From assembly GCF_003390335.1 (NCBI RefSeq), contig NZ_QUOU01000001.1:3038001-3102000 (forward strand): a stretch of DNA of 64,000 nucleotides, written 5' to 3'. The notes beneath the pieces are model-generated. The model made no database searches. It saw only the letters and a program-made list of their open reading frames with translations, and was not told the origin of the DNA. The position numbers were made by a program, and so were the translations under genes. Shown here piece by piece: positions 27,681 through 36,226 of this stretch (within the stretch, counting starts at the first letter, position 1; every line of letters begins with the position of its first letter). This DNA comes from Thalassotalea euphylliae. Lineage in GTDB: Bacteria > Pseudomonadota > Gammaproteobacteria > Enterobacterales > Alteromonadaceae.

Positions 27681-29294
27681 ATGCAAACTACCCTCAATGC
27701 AACGCCCGGCGCGGTCAACACCTTATCAGGTGCCGCCGAATATCAACCGGATCCACTGGCGGTGTACCAGCAATTATGTGGTATTGATGCTGGCAACAAG
27801 CCACATACGGTGCTGCTGGAATCTGCTGAAATTGATAAAAAGCATGCGCTAAAAAGCCTGTTAGTGACTGACGCAGCGGCTAAAGTTACTTGCCACGGTT
27901 TAACCGTTACCCTTGAGCCATTATCACTCAATGGTGAATCGGCCATTGAATTTGTCAGTAATGAACTGGCGGCGTATGCCAAAGTGAGCAAACAAGCAGC
28001 ACATACTTTAATTGAGTTTTCGCCTGTTGATGGCAACCTTGACGAGTTAACTCGCTTAAAAGCCCATAATGCGTTTGATGCGCTGCGTGTGTTTAAGCAA
28101 ATTAATAACACGACACATCACGAATTAGCGGTGATGCTGGCAGGTTGTTTCGCGTTTGACTTAATGGCAGTGGCAGAAAAATTACCTGAGGTTGATAACA
28201 GCCCCAATAGCTGCCCAGACTATGTATTCTATCTTGCTGAAACCATTGTCGTGATTGACCATGAAAAGCGCTCAACTGAGCTGATTGGCAATGTGTTTTC
28301 AGGGCCAGAGCAGCAAAAGTGCTACTTTGAAATTAGCCGCCGTTTATCAGAAATTAAGGCGCAGCTATCGAGCGTGATTGTTGCTAAGCCGCTGCAAGAA
28401 AAAGCGAATGCAGAAGTTACTGACGTAAGCGTTGATATTTCAGACCAAGCCTTTTGCCACACGGTTGATGCCCTGAAAGAGCACGTGCGCGCCGGTGATA
28501 TTTTCCAAGTAGTGCCGTCACGCACCTTTACCTTGCCGTGCGAACAACCGATTGTTGCTTATAAGAAACTTAAAGCATCGAACCCAAGCCCATACATGTT
28601 CTTCTTGCAAGACAAAGACTTTGCCATGTTTGGCGCTTCACCAGAATCAGCATTAAAATATCAAACCAGCAATAACCAAGTAGAGCTATACCCTATCGCT
28701 GGTACGCGCCCACGAGGTTTTAACGCAGATGGTAGCTTGTCGCTTGATTTAGACAGCCGCATTGAATTAGAGCTGCGCCAAGATCAAAAAGAAATGGCCG
28801 AGCATATTATGCTAGTAGACTTAGCCCGCAACGACATTGCCCGTGTCGCTTCGCCCGGCTCACGCTACGTCGCTGAGCTGTTAAAAGTTGATCGCTACTC
28901 GCATGTTATGCACCTAGTATCACGTGTTTGTGGCCAATTAAAGCCAGAATTAGACGCCCTGCACGCTTATCAAGCGTGTATGAATATGGGCACGCTATCT
29001 GGCGCGCCAAAAGTGAAAGCAACCGAGCTTATTCGCAAATTTGAAGGCAAACGCCGTGGCAGTTACGGCGGCGCGGTGGGCTACATCACAGGCGAAGGTG
29101 AAATGGATACTTGTATTGTGATTCGCTCTGCCTTTGTTGAAAACGGCTTAGCTCATGTACAAGCTGGCGCTGGTGTGGTGTACGATTCAGACCCACAAGC
29201 GGAAGCCAATGAAACACGCCAAAAAGCACAAGCTGTGATTAACGCCATTAAAGCGGCTGAGATTTTGGCTGAAGTAGACGCAGTAGGAGCTTGA
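27681..29294 (+). CDS. trpE: Anthranilate synthase component I
   Basis: Converts chorismate to anthranilate with TrpG-supplied ammonia. 537 residues from the ATG at 27681; an in-frame TTG at 27669 is a less likely start. The tryptophan feedback site motif LLESAEI is at residues 45-51, so the enzyme is probably inhibited by Trp. Catalytic-domain signatures: DIFQVVPSRTF, PSPYMFF, PIAGTRPRG, EMAEHIMLVDLARND and SGAPKVKA. Second structural gene of the operon; its stop is next to the TrpG start region, suggesting coupling. Confidence 0.96.
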   Translation: MQTTLNATPGAVNTLSGAAEYQPDPLAVYQQLCGIDAGNKPHTVLLESAEIDKKHALKSLLVTDAAAKVTCHGLTVTLEPLSLNGESAIEFVSNELAAYAKVSKQAAHTLIEFSPVDGNLDELTRLKAHNAFDALRVFKQINNTTHHELAVMLAGCFAFDLMAVAEKLPEVDNSPNSCPDYVFYLAETIVVIDHEKRSTELIGNVFSGPEQQKCYFEISRRLSEIKAQLSSVIVAKPLQEKANAEVTDVSVDISDQAFCHTVDALKEHVRAGDIFQVVPSRTFTLPCEQPIVAYKKLKASNPSPYMFFLQDKDFAMFGASPESALKYQTSNNQVELYPIAGTRPRGFNADGSLSLDLDSRIELELRQDQKEMAEHIMLVDLARNDIARVASPGSRYVAELLKVDRYSHVMHLVSRVCGQLKPELDALHAYQACMNMGTLSGAPKVKATELIRKFEGKRRGSYGGAVGYITGEGEMDTCIVIRSAFVENGLAHVQAGAGVVYDSDPQAEANETRQKAQAVINAIKAAEILAEVDAVGA

Positions 29295-29296
29295 TT

Positions 29297-30010
29297 TTGA
29301 GTAGTACAATGATAGGTACAATGACAGACAAAATGACCAATTCAAATAGCCCTGCTCGACATATCGTAATGCTCGATAATCTCGACTCTTTCACTTACAA
29401 CCTCGTGGATGAATTCTATCAATTAGGTTTTGAGCCAAAGGTATTTCGCAACACCTTATCTGCTGATTTTGTTATGTCGCAGCTAGAAGCCCTTTCCGGT
29501 GATGTGATGTTAGTTTTATCGCCGGGACCGGGAGCACCGCATCAAGCTGGCTGCTTAATGGAGCTGATCAGCAAGGCTGCAGGCAAATACCCAATTCTTG
29601 GCATTTGTTTAGGACACCAAGCCTTAATTGAACACTATGGTGGTACTGTTGGCCGTGCACCCAATATCGTGCACGGTAAATCATCGCCAGTTCATCACAA
29701 TGGTGAAGGTGCGTTTGCGGGGATTAATAATCCATTACCTGTCGCCCGTTACCATTCATTGGTGGCCACCTCGATGCCGGACAATCTAACGGTTACCGCG
29801 ACGACAGAAGAGCCGAATCAAAGTTTGGTGATGGCGATTGAACACAGCGATGATGCCGTCGTCGGTTTTCAGTTTCACCCTGAATCTGTGCTAACCACCT
29901 ATGGTAGCAACTTATTAGCACAAGCCATTGAGCGCGTATTTACCCTGTTTTCGTCGTCAGAAAGCGGGGTTTCGGACGCTAGTCAATCAGCCGCTAATAG
30001 CAATAAATAA
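29297..30010 (+). CDS. trpG: Anthranilate synthase component II (glutamine amidotransferase)
   Basis: Class I glutamine amidotransferase supplying ammonia to TrpE. Signature DNLDSFTYNLVDEF, nucleophile Cys in GICLGHQALIEHYGG, and His-Glu in FQFHPESVL. It is a stand-alone TrpG, not fused to TrpD. The start is ambiguous: TTG at 29297 has AGGAG (29285-29289) at ideal distance and overlaps nothing, TTG at 29291 overlaps the trpE stop, and ATGs lie at 29309, 29321 and 29333. About 238 residues with the chosen start, including a variable N-terminal tail. Confidence 0.93.
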   Translation: MSSTMIGTMTDKMTNSNSPARHIVMLDNLDSFTYNLVDEFYQLGFEPKVFRNTLSADFVMSQLEALSGDVMLVLSPGPGAPHQAGCLMELISKAAGKYPILGICLGHQALIEHYGGTVGRAPNIVHGKSSPVHHNGEGAFAGINNPLPVARYHSLVATSMPDNLTVTATTEEPNQSLVMAIEHSDDAVVGFQFHPESVLTTYGSNLLAQAIERVFTLFSSSESGVSDASQSAANSNK

Positions 30011-30028
30011 GCAAGGAATAAGCAAATT

Positions 30029-31075
30029 ATGTCAACTGTTCTTAATACATTAATCGACCAAGAAGCCCTTAACCAAGCACAGGCGCAGGATTTTTTCGAG
30101 CAAATGATTCAAGGTGAAGTGGCACCAGAGCTGCTTGCTTGTGTGCTAACCGCATTAAAAATCAAAGGTGAAACACCTGCTGAAATTGCCGGAGCCGCAC
30201 TGGCAGTAAGAAATAACGCTACCGCCTTTCCTGCGTTAGATTTTGCAGTGACTGACTGTGTGGGTACGGGTGGTGATGGCGCGAATACCATTAACATTTC
30301 GACCACAGCCGCTATTCTAGCGGCAGCGTGCGGTATTAAAATGGCAAAACACGGTAACCGTAGTGTGTCATCAATGTCTGGCTCGGCAGATTTACTTGAA
30401 GCGCTTGGCGTGAACTTAACCATGTCACCAGAAACCGCCGCGCAGTGCCTACGCGAGGCAAACTTGTGTTTCTTGTATGCGCCTGCGTATCATCCGGGCT
30501 TTAAACATGCCGCGCCCGTGCGTAAAGCCATGGGGGTACGTACCCTGTTCAATATTTTAGGGCCACTGGTAAACCCAGCTACGCCAAGCACTATGTTACT
30601 AGGCGTTTATACACCAGACTTGTTGCCTATCATGGCCGATGCGCTAGCCCTTACCGGCGTTAAGCGTGGCTGGGTAGTCCATGGCAGTGGTTTAGATGAA
30701 ATTGCCCTGCATGGTTCAACCCAAGTTATTGAAATTACACATGATGGTGAAAAGAGCGAGCAAGTCACGAAAACCATCACCCCAGAAGATTTCGGCCTGC
30801 AAGAATATACCTTGGAAGATATTAAAGGCGGCACACCGCAAGAAAATGCTGAGGCAATTCAAGCCATATTAGCAGGTAAAGGCCAGCCAGCGCACAATGC
30901 CGCAGTGATCATTAATGCTGCCGCCGTGCTCTATCTGCACGGCAAAGCGGAAACCTTAGCAGGCGCCGCTTCATTAGCGGAAGATATGTTACTTTCGGGC
31001 CAAGCAGCGAAGACCTTAGCCGCGCTGGTGGACATTTCTAATAAAGAGCCAAATAAAGACGGAGTACCAAGCTAA
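30029..31075 (+). CDS. trpD: Anthranilate phosphoribosyltransferase
   Basis: Transfers phosphoribose from PRPP to anthranilate. 348 residues, not fused to trpG. PRPP-site motif CVGTGGDGANTINIST (about residues 76-91), KHGNRSVSSMSGSADLLEALG, FLYAPAYHPGFKHAAPVRKAMGVRTLFNILGPL and HGSGLDEI. The stop overlaps the trpCF ATG by one base (TAATG), indicating translational coupling. Confidence 0.96.
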   Translation: MSTVLNTLIDQEALNQAQAQDFFEQMIQGEVAPELLACVLTALKIKGETPAEIAGAALAVRNNATAFPALDFAVTDCVGTGGDGANTINISTTAAILAAACGIKMAKHGNRSVSSMSGSADLLEALGVNLTMSPETAAQCLREANLCFLYAPAYHPGFKHAAPVRKAMGVRTLFNILGPLVNPATPSTMLLGVYTPDLLPIMADALALTGVKRGWVVHGSGLDEIALHGSTQVIEITHDGEKSEQVTKTITPEDFGLQEYTLEDIKGGTPQENAEAIQAILAGKGQPAHNAAVIINAAAVLYLHGKAETLAGAASLAEDMLLSGQAAKTLAALVDISNKEPNKDGVPS

Positions 31076-32466
31076 TGGGTTCTTCACCTACAAAAAATGT
31101 ATTAGCAAAAATCGTTGAAGATAAAGAATTGGTGGTAGAAGCGTTGAAAAAATCGCTGCCACTGGAAAGCTTTATCAATGATTTAGTGCCAACGGAAAAA
31201 AGCCTGTACGATCGTTTAAGCGAGCCACAAGCGGGCTTTATTCTCGAATGTAAGAAAGCCTCACCGTCAAAAGGCTTAATTCGCCCTGACTTTGATGTTG
31301 AAGCAATTGCGACCATTTACGATAACTACGCAGCGGGTATTTCGGTATTAACTGACGAAAAATACTTCCAAGGGACATTTGAGTATCTGCAGCAAGTGAC
31401 CGCAAAAGTAAAAGCGCCAGTGCTGAATAAAGACTTCTTTATCGACACCTACCAAGTTTACTTGGCACGTCACTATGGTGCCGATGCCATTTTATTAATG
31501 CTGAGCGTGTTAGACGATAATGAGTATCGCGAGCTGGCTGAGGTTGCACAAAAGTACAACTTAGCGATCCTCACCGAAGTTTCAAACCAAGATGAATTGG
31601 ACCGCGCATTAGCGCTAGATGCCAAGTTAATTGGCATAAATAACCGTAACTTACGGGATCTTTCAACGGATATCGAACGTACGTTTGAATTCGCGCCACA
31701 AATTCCAGACGGTAAGTTAGTGATCTCTGAATCCGGTATCTACACCAACGAAGAAGTTCGCTATTTGGCACCAGCGGTAGATGGCTTTTTAGTTGGCAGT
31801 TCAATCATGGCGCAAGACGATGTTGATAAAGCCTGTCGTCAGTTAATTTTCGGCCAACACAAAGTCTGTGGCTTAACCGACGCAGCAACAGCAACGGCGG
31901 TCAAACAAGCTGGTGGTTTATACGGTGGGTTAATTTTCGCAGAAAAATCGCCGCGCTATGTCACGCTTGCGCAAGCAGAGCAAATTGTAAAAGCCGAATC
32001 TGGCTTAGATTATGTCGGCGTATTTGTTGATGCAGAAGCTCAGCAGGTCGCTGAGTTTGCCAGTACATTAGGGCTTAGCGCTGTACAACTGCATGGCAAT
32101 GAGTCAGCTGACTACATTGAATCACTATCACCACTATTGCCTGCGGGCTGCCAAGTATGGAAAGCCAAAGCAGTTACCGAGCAAGTGCCATCGCTTGATT
32201 TAGACGTTAACGGCTGGGTATTAGATGGCAAATCGCCCGGCTCAGGTCAGCCATTTCCATGGCAAGCGTTAGCTGACACCGAACAAGCCTTATCAACTTG
32301 TTTATTGGCCGGTGGTATTGGCGTTGACAACATTCGCGACGCCATCAAGGTAACGAACGAACAGCAATTAAAAGGGTTAGATATCAACTCAGGTGTTGAA
32401 ACCAGCCCAGGTAAAAAATCACCAGCAAAAATTAATCAGGTTTTTGCTGAAATTAGGAATTACTAA
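31075..32466 (+). CDS. trpCF: Bifunctional indole-3-glycerol-phosphate synthase / phosphoribosylanthranilate isomerase
   Basis: 463-residue two-barrel fusion. The N-terminal TrpC domain (1 to about 255) has ECKKASPSKGLIRPDFD, KDFFIDTYQVYLARHYGADAILLM, IGINNRNLRDLSTD and ISESGIYT. The C-terminal TrpF domain follows, with KVCGLTD, QLHGNE and LAGGIGVDNI. It performs steps three and four of the branch (PRA to CdRP to indole-glycerol phosphate). The same fusion occurs in E. coli and most gammaproteobacteria. Confidence 0.96.
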   Translation: MGSSPTKNVLAKIVEDKELVVEALKKSLPLESFINDLVPTEKSLYDRLSEPQAGFILECKKASPSKGLIRPDFDVEAIATIYDNYAAGISVLTDEKYFQGTFEYLQQVTAKVKAPVLNKDFFIDTYQVYLARHYGADAILLMLSVLDDNEYRELAEVAQKYNLAILTEVSNQDELDRALALDAKLIGINNRNLRDLSTDIERTFEFAPQIPDGKLVISESGIYTNEEVRYLAPAVDGFLVGSSIMAQDDVDKACRQLIFGQHKVCGLTDAATATAVKQAGGLYGGLIFAEKSPRYVTLAQAEQIVKAESGLDYVGVFVDAEAQQVAEFASTLGLSAVQLHGNESADYIESLSPLLPAGCQVWKAKAVTEQVPSLDLDVNGWVLDGKSPGSGQPFPWQALADTEQALSTCLLAGGIGVDNIRDAIKVTNEQQLKGLDINSGVETSPGKKSPAKINQVFAEIRNY

Positions 32467-32467
32467 C

Positions 32468-33712
32468 ATGACAGACACAGTTTCTACGAACATAGAGTCT
32501 ACAGATACCGCGGCAAAGCGCCTGTCACCCTACTTTGGTGACTTCGGTGGCATGTATGTCAGCGAACTTTTAGTCCCTGCCCTTGAGCAGCTAGAGCAGG
32601 CATTTATCGACTCACAAAAAGACGAAGACTTTCTTAACGAGTTTAACTCACTGCTACAAGAGTACGCTGGTCGCCCAACGCCGTTAACGCTATGTCGTAA
32701 CTTGGTGAAAAACCCATTAGCGAAAGTCTACTTAAAGCGCGAAGACTTATTGCACGGCGGTGCCCATAAAACGAACCAAGTGTTAGGCCAAGCACTGCTG
32801 GCAAAACGCATGGGGAAAACTGAGATCATCGCGGAAACCGGTGCAGGCCAACACGGCGTGGCTTCAGCAATCGCTTGTTCACTGCTGGGCTTAAAATGTC
32901 GCGTTTACATGGGCGCGAAAGACTGTGAACGCCAACAACCCAACGTATTCCGTATGCGTTTAATGGGCGCGGAAGTGATTCCAGTAACCGCTGGCAGCGG
33001 CACGCTAAAAGATGCGTGTAACGAAGCACTGCGCGACTGGTCTGCAAGTTATGAAGATGCTCACTACCTTTTAGGTACAGCGGCTGGCCCTCACCCATTC
33101 CCAACCATTGTGCGTGAATTCCAGAAAATGATTGGTGAAGAAGCCAAAGCGCAATTGTTAGCACAAGAAGGCCGTTTGCCGGATTACGTAATTGCTTGTG
33201 TTGGTGGTGGCTCGAACGCCATTGGTATGTTTAACGACTTCATTAGAGAAGAAGGCGTTAAGCTTATTGGTGTTGAAGCAGGCGGCAAAGGCGTTGAAAC
33301 CCAGCACCATGGTGCTACGTTGACTGCCGGAACTAAAGGTATGTTGCATGGCAACTACACCTACATAATGCAAAACCCTGATGGTCAAATTGAAGAGTCT
33401 TACTCGGTTTCTGCGGGTCTTGACTACCCAGGTGTTGGCCCACAGCACGCTTTCTTAAAAGATACTGGCCGCGCTGAGTACGTTGCCATTAACGACGATG
33501 AAGCATTGGAAGCCTTCCAAGCGTTAGCGCGCAATGAAGGTATTATTCCTGCGCTTGAATCTTCTCATGCGCTTGGCCAAGCCTTAAAAATGGCTGAGCA
33601 AGTGACCGAAGAAACGATTTTCCTAGTGAACCTTTCAGGCCGAGGCGATAAAGACTTAGCGCACGTTCACACGATTTTATCGCCAGAAACCGCTCAAGGA
33701 GGAGTAGCGTAA
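32468..33712 (+). CDS. trpB: Tryptophan synthase beta chain
   Basis: PLP-dependent subunit joining indole and serine. The start is set at the ATG of MTDTVSTN (32468), one base after the trpCF stop, giving 414 residues; upstream in-frame codons overlap trpCF and are not used. PLP lysine in LLHGGAHKTNQVLGQAL, phosphate loop GGGSNAIG, and the substrate region ETGAGQHGVA. A slightly long N-terminus precedes the family's usual beginning FGDFGGMYV. Couples with TrpA encoded immediately downstream. Confidence 0.97.
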   Translation: MTDTVSTNIESTDTAAKRLSPYFGDFGGMYVSELLVPALEQLEQAFIDSQKDEDFLNEFNSLLQEYAGRPTPLTLCRNLVKNPLAKVYLKREDLLHGGAHKTNQVLGQALLAKRMGKTEIIAETGAGQHGVASAIACSLLGLKCRVYMGAKDCERQQPNVFRMRLMGAEVIPVTAGSGTLKDACNEALRDWSASYEDAHYLLGTAAGPHPFPTIVREFQKMIGEEAKAQLLAQEGRLPDYVIACVGGGSNAIGMFNDFIREEGVKLIGVEAGGKGVETQHHGATLTAGTKGMLHGNYTYIMQNPDGQIEESYSVSAGLDYPGVGPQHAFLKDTGRAEYVAINDDEALEAFQALARNEGIIPALESSHALGQALKMAEQVTEETIFLVNLSGRGDKDLAHVHTILSPETAQGGVA

Positions 33713-34560
33713 TGACTCAAGCAGGTATTAACTCTCAACCGGGAAATAAAGCGGGACAAGACCGCTACCAGCAGATGTTCGATCGCTTAGCTGAGCAAAA
33801 TGAAGGGGCATTTGTGCCGTTCGTGACGCTTGGCGACCCGGGAAAAGCACAATCGATTAACGTGATCAAAGCACTTATCGACGCTGGTGCGGATGCGCTA
33901 GAGCTGGGCATTCCATTTTCAGACCCAAGTGCTGACGGCGTGGTTATTCAAATGGCAGGTATTCGCGCCCTTGCCGCAGGTGTCACCACTGACGATTGCA
34001 TTGATATTTTAAAAGAAATTCGCGCCTACGCACCGCAAGTGCCAATTGGTTTATTGCTCTACGGTAACTTAGTGTTCTCGCGCGGTATTGCTCGTTTTTA
34101 CGAAGAAATGAGCGATGCGGGCGTCGATTCCATTTTGATTGCCGATGTGCCAATTCGCGAAAGTGCACCATTTAGAAAAGCCGCTCGCGACAATGGCATT
34201 GCGCCAATCTTTATTGCGCCGCCAAACGCAACGCAAGCAACATTAAAAGAAGTGGCCGCCTTTAGCCAAGGCTACACTTATGTGCTTGGCCGTGCAGGCG
34301 TAACAGGCGCTGAAACTAAAGCAACGATGCCAGCGGATAACCTGATTAACAGCTTAACCGAGTTTAACGCGCCACCACCGGTACTGGGATTTGGTATTTC
34401 AGCACCTGAGCAAGTGGCCGCAGCCATTAAATCAGGCGCAAAAGGTGCGATTAGTGGCTCTGCAACGGTGAAAATTATCGAGCAAAACCTCAATGATGAA
34501 GACAAGATGTTAGCTGAGCTAACCAGCTTTGTCTCTGCGATGAAGGCCGCGACAAAGTAA
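33712..34560 (+). CDS. trpA: Tryptophan synthase alpha chain
   Basis: Cleaves indole-glycerol phosphate to indole, which tunnels to TrpB. 282 residues. FVPFVTLGDP, LELGIPFSDPSADGVVIQ (catalytic Glu and Asp), GLLLYGNLVFSRGI, ADVPIRES, GRAGVTGAE and GFGISAPEQV are all in place. Its ATG overlaps the trpB stop (TAATG). Last gene of the operon, followed by a strong hairpin. Confidence 0.97.
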   Translation: MTQAGINSQPGNKAGQDRYQQMFDRLAEQNEGAFVPFVTLGDPGKAQSINVIKALIDAGADALELGIPFSDPSADGVVIQMAGIRALAAGVTTDDCIDILKEIRAYAPQVPIGLLLYGNLVFSRGIARFYEEMSDAGVDSILIADVPIRESAPFRKAARDNGIAPIFIAPPNATQATLKEVAAFSQGYTYVLGRAGVTGAETKATMPADNLINSLTEFNAPPPVLGFGISAPEQVAAAIKSGAKGAISGSATVKIIEQNLNDEDKMLAELTSFVSAMKAATK

Positions 34561-34623
34561 GCGGCTAATTCGTTTAAGCGAATAGGTAAGCAGCGAAGAA
34601 ATCATAAGTGCGCTGTTTTACAA

Positions 34624-34656
34624 CGAAAAAAGAGGGCTTTATTGCCCTCTTTTTAA
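34624..34656. terminator. Bidirectional terminator of the trp operon
   Basis: AAAAAGAGGGC/GCCCTCTTTTT, an 11-bp stem with loop TTTATT, A-rich on one side and T-rich on the other. It also serves the convergent DUF4124 gene. Confidence 0.9.
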
Positions 34657-34675
34657 TAAGTTTAACGCATTGTTT

Positions 34676-35101
34676 TTACTGACAGTTGCCGTTTTCCAGT
34701 AATTGCTCAGCCAAAGTGAGAAAAATCCTAGCCTGTCTGGCCTTCTCAGGATTCCCGGCATTTAAGTCACGCGCTCGCTGGCTCATTTCGACCCGCAAAT
34801 CTCGGCAAGATTCTGCACTATTAGGGGCTTCTCTGAACGCCAATTGATCTTGAGCTTGTGCTAGGTCTTGATCGGAAACAGCAGCACTGTTATCTGCTAC
34901 TTGTTCGGGAAGTTGAGCCGTATCGGCTTTTGATGTGATACCTGGCTGAACAAAGATCAATTTAGCATTGGGATTGTTTGGCATATCGGAATAATGCACG
35001 TTGCCGTCTTTATCCACCCAGTGATAAACTTCGGCAGATTGAAATGCTGCAACGCTTGTTGAAAGTGTCAAAAACATTAACACTAATAAACGGTTAGCCA
35101 A
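34676..35101 (-). CDS. DUF4124-domain secreted protein
   Basis: Small exported protein of unknown function. The DUF4124 signature is visible as VYHWVDKDGNVHYSDMP. The C-terminal part is helical, with two Cys (AESCRDLR and ENGNCQ) that could form a disulfide. The start matters: a TTG at 35101 has a perfect AAGGAG six bases upstream and gives a clean signal peptide (MANRLLVLMFLTLSTSVA). The ATG at 35125 would add eight residues before it and lacks a site. The TTG is therefore preferred (141 residues). Convergent with trpA. Confidence 0.82.
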   Translation of the reverse strand: MANRLLVLMFLTLSTSVAAFQSAEVYHWVDKDGNVHYSDMPNNPNAKLIFVQPGITSKADTAQLPEQVADNSAAVSDQDLAQAQDQLAFREAPNSAESCRDLRVEMSQRARDLNAGNPEKARQARIFLTLAEQLLENGNCQ

Positions 35102-35255
35102 AGCTTGCTCCTTGTTATTCACCATTTTGCTCAGTATAGCCCGAACTTTTCGATAAACCAACTAGGCTTAAACGAGCAAGGTATCAAAGCCAGTGTAACG
35201 CTTGCACAAGTCCATTTTAATGTTAATTTAGAATGATAAAAATTAAGGAGTATCT

Positions 35256-35602
35256 ATGCCGCATTTTGTGATTGAATGCTCTGAAAACATCACTGAACTT
35301 GTTGAGGAAGCTGAGTTAAATCAGGCTATTTACGAAGTTGCCGCCGCTAGTGAGTTATTTACGCTAGGTGACATAAAGGTGAGAACCCATGCTTACCAGA
35401 CCTACCTAGTGGGTGGCAGTGAAAAAGATGACTTTGTTCATGTTTTCGCTAGTATTATGCAAGGCCGTAGCGACAAGCAAAAAGCGACGCTTTCAACAGA
35501 ATCGTCAAACGATTATGTGAGCTATTGCCCAGCATCAACAATATCGCCATGAATGTCAGTGATTTTGAAAAAGCAAGTTATTGCAACAGAGCTATGCTTT
35601 AA
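35256..35602 (+). pseudogene. Frameshifted 5-carboxymethyl-2-hydroxymuconate isomerase-family protein
   Basis: The frame opens as MPHFVIECSENI, with the Pro after Met that is the catalytic base in this tautomerase-superfamily family, and continues through DIKVRTHAYQTYLVGG and FVHVFASIMQGRSDKQKATLS. After LSTE (about 35500) the frame drifts into a non-family tail ending at 35552. Another frame starting at 35501 reads IVKRLCELLPSINNIAMNVS and then DFEKASYCNRAML up to TAA at 35602, which is exactly the family's C-terminus. One missing base near 35499-35501 explains both. Either a real frameshift or a sequencing error; the short form would be 98 residues. Confidence 0.85.
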
Positions 35603-35655
35603 CGACTTGGCGACATTACGAAAAACATAACTTAAAATACAATAAGGAAAAACGG

Positions 35656-35841
35656 ATGAATAACAATAAAAATACTGCTTATAAAAAACTAATTGGCGTT
35701 GCTTTGCTCACCATGTTTGTCTCGGCCTGTGCGCCTGAAGTTGGCAGTGAAAAATGGTGTAAACAAATGAGCGAAAAACCGAAAGGCGATTGGACGGCCA
35801 CTGAAGCAAAAGATTACGCCAAACACTGTGTGTTTAACTAA
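35656..35841 (+). CDS. DUF3012 lipoprotein
   Basis: 61-residue small lipoprotein. The start is the ATG at 35656 with AAGGAAAAA upstream. Signal peptide with lipobox MFVSAC (Cys26 would be lipidated), followed by the DUF3012 core CAPEVGSEKWCKQMSEKPKGDWTA. Found widely in Alteromonadales and Vibrionales; function unknown. Lies just after the frameshifted isomerase gene, probably on the same transcript. Confidence 0.88.
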   Translation: MNNNKNTAYKKLIGVALLTMFVSACAPEVGSEKWCKQMSEKPKGDWTATEAKDYAKHCVFN

Positions 35842-36226
35842 TGTACATTTGAGTAAAGTAAGACTTACTCAAGTTGCACATACATTGCACCAGCAACAAC
35901 TCGCACCAACAGTAGCTCTTTGTTAAAAGCGCTGTTGGTGATTAAAGCTCAACACTTAATGGAGCTTAATCTTTTATCCTCTTCACCGCTATCAGCTTTG
36001 ATAGCATCTATTAGCTCCACTAAAACCTGCCATTTAACTCACCTTAATTTAATTTTTCTTGCGCTAAAACAAAGAAAATTGCTCAGCTTGTCAGGAAAAA
36101 ACAATCACAAATTACAAGGCTGCGACATATTGTCGCATTTATGATTTTTCCTTTGCTAACAGCTTTTTAGCCTCCGACAATAGCGGCAATCTATTTCGAC
36201 ATTACATGAACTAGGCTTGTTGCACT
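35842..36226. other. Non-coding region upstream of the Met-rich TonB receptor
   Basis: 385 bp without a credible gene. It contains GAGTAAAGTAAGACTTACTC-like symmetry near 35850 and the clear 17-bp palindrome listed separately; the receptor's promoter should lie here. Confidence 0.45.
36121..36137. promoter_or_regulatory. 17-bp palindrome, probable operator
   Basis: TGCGACA TAT TGTCGCA, perfect 7-bp arms, 90 bp upstream of the TonB receptor start. Size and symmetry fit a dimeric repressor site; it does not match a Fur box. The regulator is unknown. Confidence 0.55.

Noticed and set aside
35920..36144. 74-codon plus-strand ORF before the TonB receptor
   Set aside because: Low-complexity Leu/Ser translation, no ribosome-binding site, and it overlaps the palindromic operator region.
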